A stretch of 11,476 nucleotides of DNA from JBFJVZ01 sp041623895 (lineage in GTDB: Bacteria; Planctomycetota; Planctomycetia; Pirellulales; Pirellulaceae), in the NCBI GenBank assembly GCA_041623895.1, contig JBFJVZ010000248.1:1-11476 (forward strand), written 5' to 3'. The notes under the pieces were generated by a model. The model worked only from the letters and a program-made list of their open reading frames with translations, ran no database searches and was not told the origin of the DNA. The position numbers and the translations under genes were made by a program. Positions 6,526 to 11,476 of the stretch are shown here, in pieces; the first letter of the stretch is position 1; every line of letters begins with the position of its first letter.

Positions 6526-9500
6526 ATGGATCGCATCATCGCTTTTTCGCTGAACAATCGTTTGCTGGTACTGGCCAGCGCGGTTGTTTTACTTGGCGTT
6601 GGTGCCTGGCAATTGACACAGTTGCCCATCGATGTCTTGCCGGATTTGAATCGCCCTCGCGTTGTCGTGATCACCGAGGCACACGGCATGGCGCCGGAAG
6701 AAATCGAGTCACTGATCACGATCCCTTTGGAAACAGCACTGAGCGGTGCCAGTGATGTATTGGCCGTACGCAGCAGCAGTAGCAGCGGGATCTCGGTGAT
6801 CTATGTCGAATTCGACTGGGATACCGACATCTACAACGATCGGCAAGTTGTTAACGAGCGATTGCAGATGGCGTCACAGCAATTGCCGGCGGGAATCAAG
6901 CCAACGCTGGCACCGATCTCGTCGATCATGGGTCAGATCTCCATGTACGGCATGTGGAGTGAAGACGGTCGGACGCCACCCATGGAAGTCAGGACTTTGG
7001 CCGATTGGGTGGTGCGGCAGCGGTTGTTAGCAATCCACGGAGTGGCCCAAGTATTCACGATGGGTGGCGGCCGCATGCAGTTTCAGGTGTTAGTCGACCC
7101 TGATGCCCTCCGCTCTTTTGATCTAACGATGCACGAGGTGCACGAAGCCGTTTCACAATCAAACCTCAACGCGGTTGGCGGCTACTTGAATCAAGCGGGT
7201 GCCAACGAGATTCTGGTACGTGGTTTGGGCCGCGTGGAAACGCTTGAAGATCTTCGCAAGGTCACGCTGGCTGTCCGCGGGGGAAGACCGGTCACGCTGG
7301 CCCAAGTCGCTCGCGTCGTCCATGCTCCCCAGGTCAAGCGTGGTGATGCGTCCGCGTACGTGCGAGAGCAAGATGGGTCGATCGCTGGCGGCGCGGCAGT
7401 GGTGTTGACCGTCAATAAACAGCCTGGTGCCGACACGCGGGCAGTTGATCAAGCGATTCAGTCGGTGCTGGAGGATTTGCAGTCATCACTTCCGAAAGAC
7501 ATTCGAGTCGCCAAGGTTTATTCGCAACGTGCTTTCATCGACCGGGCGATCGAAAATGTCGGAGAGGCTTTGGCTGACGGCGGCGTCCTGGTGATCGTCG
7601 TGTTGTTCTTTTTTCTGCTGAATTTTCGTACAACTTTCGTCACGCTAACAGCGATCCCGCTTTCGATCATCGCGACGGCAAGCGTGTTCGCCTTTTTGGG
7701 CCTGTCGATCAACACCATGACCTTGGGTGGTATTGCGGTAGCGATTGGCGAATTAGTGGATGACGCCATCGTTGACGTGGAAAATATCTTTCGCCGCCTT
7801 CGTGAGAACCGAAATGCGGCCCAGCGACAGCCCGCATTGAAGGTTGTTTACCAGGCAAGTAAAGAAATTCGGACTTCGATTGTCTACGGAACTGCAATCG
7901 TTGTACTCGTCTTTTTGCCACTATTTGCCCTGGAAGGATTTGAGGGAAAACTCTTTGCGCCGATGGCCGTTGCCTACGTTGTTTCCCTGATCGCATCCTT
8001 GGCGGTCTCGCTGACGGTAACACCTGCCCTTGCCTCACTACTGTTGGTCGGCCAACGTGGCTGGAATGTTGTCCAACCGATACTGGCGCTGTGTATTTCG
8101 GTACTGTTGTGTTTTTGGCTCCTGCCCCGGGCCGCCGGCGTGGTCCGCTTGCCGATCGGCATCCCGGGCGATCCGCTTTGGTGGTCGATCGCGGCCACAC
8201 CGTTGGTTTGGCTGGCGATTTGGATCATCGACCACGGGCTTCGCGGCGAGCAGGTTGAAGAGGGACGACTGCTGACGGGATTAAAAGCAATCGCCGCCGT
8301 TGCCATTAACATCAGCACTCGCTTTTCCAGTCTTGTGCTAATCGTGTCGGCGTCAGTTGTCGTGTTCGCAGGACTGCTGTTTGCAAATTTGGAACATGAC
8401 CGCATCCCGCCACTGAATGAAGGATCGATCCAAGTCAACGCGATTGTGCTTCCCGGCACGTCACTGTCAACCAGCGATGCGATTGGACGGGCGATCGAAA
8501 CGCGTCTGCTGCAAATCGAAGAGGTAACGTCCGTTGTCCGGCGGACCGGTCGAGCGGAACTGGATGAGCACGCCGAGGGTGTCAACACCAGTGAGCTTGT
8601 CCTGGGAATCGCGGACGACGCGGACCGGGAACTTACGATTCGCAAAGTTCGCGAGACCATGGAGAGTATGCCGGAAGTTGTTTCCAGCACGGAACAACCA
8701 CTCGCCCACCTGATCAACCACATGCTATCCGGTGTCAAAGCTCAGATCGGGATCAAGCTGTACGGCGACGACCTTGACGTTTTACGCGGCAAGGCCAACG
8801 AGATGAAGCAGCGGATCGCAGGCGTTGCGGGAATCAAGGACGTGCTGGTCGAACAACAGGCAAACATTCGCCAGCTTCGCATCCAGGTCGATCGTGACGC
8901 ACTCACTACCTATGGGCTGAATGTCGGCAACGTGATGGAGTTGGTGGAGACTGCGATGAACGGCAAGGTGGTCAGCCAGGTGCTGCTGGGCCAACGGACG
9001 TTCGACTTGTTGATTCGTCTGGATGAGCCTTTTCGACAAGACGAGTCCAAGATACGGCGTTTAGCTGTCGCCTTGCCCGACGGAGGCTTTGTGCCTTTGG
9101 AATCATTGGCCAATGTTTTCGATAGTAGCGGCCCCAACGTGATCAACCGCGAGCAGGTGCGGCGACGAATCGTGCTGCAGGCGAACGTCGCAGGTCGAGG
9201 CGTTGTGGACGTGGTCGAAGAGATCCAACAGCTGCTATCCGACGTTGAATTGCCGTCAGGATACTTCCTGGAGTATGGCGGCGAATTCCAAAGTGAGCAG
9301 GCCGCCGCTCGGCGTCTGGCCGTGTTTTCAATCGTCATTTTGCTGGGTGTCTTTCTGCTCTTGCAAATGCTGTTTGGCAATGTCAACTTTGCTCTGCAAG
9401 TCATGGTGGCACTGCCGGCAGCGTTTGTGGGTGCCGTAGTGGCGTTGGTCCTGACCGACCAAAACCTGACGATCGCGGCGATGGTTGGATTCATCTCCTT

Positions 9501-9834
9501 ATGTGGGATTGCCAGCCGCAACGGGATCCTGTTGTTGAATCATTATTTGCACCTGGTTCAATACGAAGGCGAATCATGGACGCGGGCAATGGTCGCCCGG
9601 GCGGGGCAGGAAAGGCTGGCCCCAGTGTTGATGACCGCCCTGACCAGCGGAATCGGATTATTGCCGTTGGCACTTGCCGGCAGCCAGCCGGGACGAGAGA
9701 TTCTGTATCCAGTCGCCACGGTGATCATTGGTGGTTTGATCACCAGCACGCTAGCCGAATTCTTTGTGCGCCCTGCGCTGTTTTGGGCAATCGGCCGCAA
9801 TGCGGGTCGACAGATTATCGAAACTCGCTCGTAG
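6526..9834 (+). CDS. RND efflux pump, inner-membrane permease (CusA/CzcA class)
   Basis: A 1102-residue proton-driven pump with the full RND plan: TM1 (11-29), first periplasmic porter region, TM2-TM6 (about 352-507), TM7 (600-622), second porter region, TM8-TM12 (about 931-1086). The opening MDRIIAFSLNNRLLVLAS and LPIDVLPDLNRPRVVVITE are typical of heavy-metal RND pumps. TM4 has IGELVDDAIVDVENIFRRL with Asp412-Asp413; TM10 has GIASRNGILLLNH with Arg998. Of the three E. coli CusA copper Met positions, only one appears kept (HMLSGVKAQIG, about 732), so the cargo may not be Cu(I)/Ag(I). An insert at 513-574 adds two hydrophobic segments between TM6 and TM7. I start at the ATG at 6526 because it gives the usual N-terminus, although it lacks a clear ribosome binding site. 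In-frame ATGs at 6445 and 6415 would translate the heptamer array. It forms one system with the two genes before it. Confidence 0.92.
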   Translation: MDRIIAFSLNNRLLVLASAVVLLGVGAWQLTQLPIDVLPDLNRPRVVVITEAHGMAPEEIESLITIPLETALSGASDVLAVRSSSSSGISVIYVEFDWDTDIYNDRQVVNERLQMASQQLPAGIKPTLAPISSIMGQISMYGMWSEDGRTPPMEVRTLADWVVRQRLLAIHGVAQVFTMGGGRMQFQVLVDPDALRSFDLTMHEVHEAVSQSNLNAVGGYLNQAGANEILVRGLGRVETLEDLRKVTLAVRGGRPVTLAQVARVVHAPQVKRGDASAYVREQDGSIAGGAAVVLTVNKQPGADTRAVDQAIQSVLEDLQSSLPKDIRVAKVYSQRAFIDRAIENVGEALADGGVLVIVVLFFFLLNFRTTFVTLTAIPLSIIATASVFAFLGLSINTMTLGGIAVAIGELVDDAIVDVENIFRRLRENRNAAQRQPALKVVYQASKEIRTSIVYGTAIVVLVFLPLFALEGFEGKLFAPMAVAYVVSLIASLAVSLTVTPALASLLLVGQRGWNVVQPILALCISVLLCFWLLPRAAGVVRLPIGIPGDPLWWSIAATPLVWLAIWIIDHGLRGEQVEEGRLLTGLKAIAAVAINISTRFSSLVLIVSASVVVFAGLLFANLEHDRIPPLNEGSIQVNAIVLPGTSLSTSDAIGRAIETRLLQIEEVTSVVRRTGRAELDEHAEGVNTSELVLGIADDADRELTIRKVRETMESMPEVVSSTEQPLAHLINHMLSGVKAQIGIKLYGDDLDVLRGKANEMKQRIAGVAGIKDVLVEQQANIRQLRIQVDRDALTTYGLNVGNVMELVETAMNGKVVSQVLLGQRTFDLLIRLDEPFRQDESKIRRLAVALPDGGFVPLESLANVFDSSGPNVINREQVRRRIVLQANVAGRGVVDVVEEIQQLLSDVELPSGYFLEYGGEFQSEQAAARRLAVFSIVILLGVFLLLQMLFGNVNFALQVMVALPAAFVGAVVALVLTDQNLTIAAMVGFISLCGIASRNGILLLNHYLHLVQYEGESWTRAMVARAGQERLAPVLMTALTSGIGLLPLALAGSQPGREILYPVATVIIGGLITSTLAEFFVRPALFWAIGRNAGRQIIETRS

Positions 9835-9849
9835 CTGGAAACAAGATCG

Positions 9850-10752
9850 CTACGGTTTCAGCTGATGTGTATGGCCGGCATGATCATCCGCATCGTGACT
9901 GTGCCCAGGAAGATTCTCGATCGCAACCGCCAGCACAACGCCCAGCAGCAGCGCCATCGTCAACTTCGTGCGGTCATGATGGTGAAAGGCGACTTCGGGC
10001 AACAAATCTGCCAGTGAGATGCAGATAAAAAATCCAGCCGACAAAGCCAGTCCCCAGCCGATGATTGCGCCGGTATCAGACAGTTGCATTGCGCCAAAAT
10101 AAAATGCCAACGCGCCAATGGGACAGGCCAAAGAAAAAACAAAGTTCACCAAGCCCTGTTGGCTCGTCGTCCAGCCGCCTTTTTTCATCACTGACGTGAT
10201 CGCAAACGCATCTAATGGCTTGTGCAATACAACGGCCAGGAACGTGCCTAAGCCGGCCAGCCCCAGAAACGGACTGTGGTAGGCCTCCGCAGCAACGCTG
10301 GCACCCAGGGCCACTCCATCCATCAAGGTGTGCAAGCCGAGTCCGAAAAACATCCCCAACCAACTCAACTCCTTGGCATCGGGTTGTGAATGGTCGCATC
10401 CGTGTTCGTGTGAGTGACCATGCCCGTGCGTGTGGTCGTGTTCATGCGCGTGCTCATCCGGCACTAGCTCGTCAAATTCATCGTGCGCGTGGACGTGAAA
10501 AGCTCGCATCAGCAGGAACATCGCTATGATCCCCAGCAACCCTGCACTACCCGCAGTGGCAGCCGATTCCAACAGCTCCGAGGCATGTGGCAACATGTGA
10601 AGCATGGCGATGCCGAGCATCAATCCGGAAACGAAACTCATCAACAATTGAGTCCGCAGGTGCGTCATCCGCATCACCGACGGCAGCCAACCACCCAACA
10701 CCGAAGCGGTTACGATCAAGACGCAATAAACCGCCAGCAGGGATTGAGACAT
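9850..10752 (-). CDS. ZIP family metal transporter
   Basis: A 300-residue inner-membrane protein with about eight hydrophobic segments, as in ZIP transporters, which usually bring Zn, Fe, Mn or similar divalent ions into the cytoplasm. Between TM3 and TM4 there is a His-rich loop (residues 86-121, 13 His, with a Cys at 119), the usual position of the ZIP metal-sensing loop. TM4 carries GLHTLMDGVALGAS, with His141, Asp145 and Gly146 of the metal site. TM5 carries VVLHKPLDAFA, with His177 followed by Lys where many ZIPs have Glu. A second His-rich tail (HSHDADDHAGHTH) ends the protein. The ATG at 10752 fits the family; AAGGA lies about 12 bases upstream and is only a weak ribosome site. It converges on the RND pump gene with 15 bases between stop codons, which suggests related metal homeostasis, though being convergent they are not one operon. 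Confidence 0.92.
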   Translation of the reverse strand: MSQSLLAVYCVLIVTASVLGGWLPSVMRMTHLRTQLLMSFVSGLMLGIAMLHMLPHASELLESAATAGSAGLLGIIAMFLLMRAFHVHAHDEFDELVPDEHAHEHDHTHGHGHSHEHGCDHSQPDAKELSWLGMFFGLGLHTLMDGVALGASVAAEAYHSPFLGLAGLGTFLAVVLHKPLDAFAITSVMKKGGWTTSQQGLVNFVFSLACPIGALAFYFGAMQLSDTGAIIGWGLALSAGFFICISLADLLPEVAFHHHDRTKLTMALLLGVVLAVAIENLPGHSHDADDHAGHTHQLKP

Positions 10753-10823
10753 GAGGTGCCGATATCCTTGGATAAAGCAGCCGCCAGGCTTCGTGCGCAG
10801 GCGGCCATGAATTCGCGAGCGGC

Positions 10824-10852
10824 ACTTAATTGGTGCTTGCCACGGGTGTCAA
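10824..10852 (-). promoter_or_regulatory. Candidate promoter of the ZIP gene
   Basis: Read on the minus strand, a perfect -35 TTGACA (plus-strand 10847-10852) is followed after 17 bases by TTAAGT (10824-10829), a weak -10 matching consensus at three of six positions. This leaves a leader of about 65 bases before the ATG at 10752. The -35 is the main reason for the call. Confidence 0.35.
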
Positions 10853-10863
10853 TATGGAGTTTT

Positions 10864-10875
10864 CACGTTCCACGT
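10864..10875. promoter_or_regulatory. CACGT direct repeat upstream of the ZIP promoter
   Basis: CACGT occurs at 10864-10868 and 10871-10875, two bases apart, just upstream of the proposed -35 of the ZIP gene. It might be a binding site, but it does not look like a recognisable Zur, Fur or MntR box, and a five-base word twice can be chance. The rest of the 296-base gap between the ZIP and oxidoreductase genes shows no gene or stable RNA that I can support. Confidence 0.15.
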
Positions 10876-11008
10876 GCAAGCGGACGACAAGCAATGAAGG
10901 GAGAACGGAAGCGGCATCAAGGCATTGCGCCATTGTAGCGTCAGTGCCCAGCCGGCGCGTTAATTCAACGATTTTTTGTGGCAGCAAAACCTGGCGGCTT
11001 TCGGTGGA

Positions 11009-11041
11009 TATACTCTAGCGTCCACGATCTTCACATGGGAG
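11009..11041 (+). promoter_or_regulatory. Candidate -10 box and ribosome binding site of the oxidoreductase gene
   Basis: TATACT at 11009-11014 matches the -10 consensus at five of six positions; no good -35 is at the right distance. GGGAG at 11037-11041 lies 7 bases before the ATG at 11049 and is a good ribosome binding site. The predicted leader would be about 28 bases. Confidence 0.45.
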
Positions 11042-11048
11042 CGTTAAC

Positions 11049-11476
11049 ATGAAATATCGATCGAAATCTAATCGCCGGGATTTCTTGAAATCTTCGACAG
11101 CCGCCGTTGCTTTGCCAACCATCGTAGCGTCGACTGCTCTTGGTAAGGACGGGCGTGCCCCTGCCGGCGAGCGAATTACGGTCGGCATCATCGGCAGTGG
11201 AAAAATGTGTCACGGGTATCACTTGAATTCACTGCTGGGTTATGCGGATGTGCAAGTCGTGGCGCTTTGCGAAGTCGATAAGAACCGTCGCGAATCCGCA
11301 AAACAAAAAGTCGTCTCCAAGTATTCCAAACGCACCGACCACAAAGGCTGTGACGAGTACACCGACTTTCGTGACATTATCGCCCGAGATGATATCGATG
11401 CCGTCTTGATCGCCACTCCCGATCACTGGCACGCAATTCCGATCATCCAGGCTTGTCAGGCCGGCAAGGACGTCTA
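11049..11476 (+). CDS. Gfo/Idh/MocA family oxidoreductase with Tat signal (partial, 3' end cut off)
   Basis: The first 142 codons of a gene that continues past the window with no stop. The N-terminus has a twin-arginine export signal, NRRDFLKSS with Arg9-Arg10, then a short Ala-rich stretch (STAAVALPTIVASTALG), so the folded protein should be exported with its cofactor. From residue 43 comes an NAD(P)-binding Rossmann fold: ITVGIIGSGKM, with Gly46, Gly49 and Gly51; the third Gly of GxGxxG is replaced by Cys54. An acidic residue, Glu75 in ALCEVD, ends strand 2. IATPDHWHAIPIIQACQAGKDV (120-142) is the characteristic family motif that precedes the catalytic EKP region, which is beyond the window. 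In planctomycetes such Tat-exported paralogues are numerous and usually act on sugars or polyols; the substrate cannot be predicted. It is divergent from the ZIP gene and shows no metal link. Confidence 0.92.
   Translation, partial: MKYRSKSNRRDFLKSSTAAVALPTIVASTALGKDGRAPAGERITVGIIGSGKMCHGYHLNSLLGYADVQVVALCEVDKNRRESAKQKVVSKYSKRTDHKGCDEYTDFRDIIARDDIDAVLIATPDHWHAIPIIQACQAGKDV

Noticed and set aside
7974..8738. Open frame of 254 codons on the minus strand inside the RND pump gene
   Set aside because: Ser/Arg/Thr-rich translation without domain features, lying wholly antisense to a well-supported gene; a typical shadow frame in GC-rich DNA.
10830..11018. Open frame of 62 codons on the plus strand in the gap between the ZIP and oxidoreductase genes
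   Set aside because: It begins with TTG, has no ribosome binding site, shows no recognisable motif and overlaps the candidate ZIP promoter.

Overview
The window reads as bacterial chromosome of moderately high GC, most likely from a planctomycete, probably of the Pirellulaceae/Rhodopirellula type. This is inferred from three things: a Gfo/Idh/MocA oxidoreductase with an NRRDFLK Tat leader, a secreted S9 peptidase with a PD40 propeller, and intergenic repeats of the GCGGAGCGTCGGACGAC kind. There is no rRNA or marker gene to prove it.

Layout: 1-149 is non-coding and holds a degenerate direct repeat. 150-2222 (minus) is a secreted S9 serine peptidase. 2223-2373 is a short divergent promoter region. 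2374-3228 (plus) is a DUF2314 (YegJ-like) protein fused to ankyrin repeats. 3323-4795, 4890-6434 and 6526-9834 (plus) encode a complete tripartite RND efflux system: an outer-membrane lipoprotein of the TolC/CzcC type, a periplasmic adaptor of the CusB/CzcB type with histidine-rich segments, and an inner-membrane pump of the CusA/CzcA class. 9850-10752 (minus) is a ZIP-family metal transporter with its own histidine-rich loop, converging on the pump gene with only 15 bases between stop codons. 10753-11048 is a 296-base divergent intergenic region with candidate promoters both ways and no gene I can support. 11049-11476 (plus) is the start of a Tat-exported Gfo/Idh/MocA oxidoreductase that runs off the window.

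How it fits together: the middle of the window is a metal-handling locus. The RND trio should carry a metal ion from periplasm or cytoplasm to the outside, and the neighbouring ZIP protein should move divalent metal across the inner membrane. Adaptor and ZIP both carry His-rich stretches typical of Zn/Co/Ni/Cu handling, but no metal regulator is in the window and the metal cannot be fixed from sequence alone.

The most unusual points are in the RND system. The pump has an extra stretch of about 60 residues with two hydrophobic segments between TM6 and TM7. Its proton-relay positions look more like AcrB than CusA. The adaptor has a roughly 50-residue His-containing insert inside its lipoyl/barrel region. 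The adaptor-pump junction contains a CCCAATT heptamer array. The window otherwise looks like ordinary planctomycete gene content; I see no defence system, CRISPR array, prophage or transposon.
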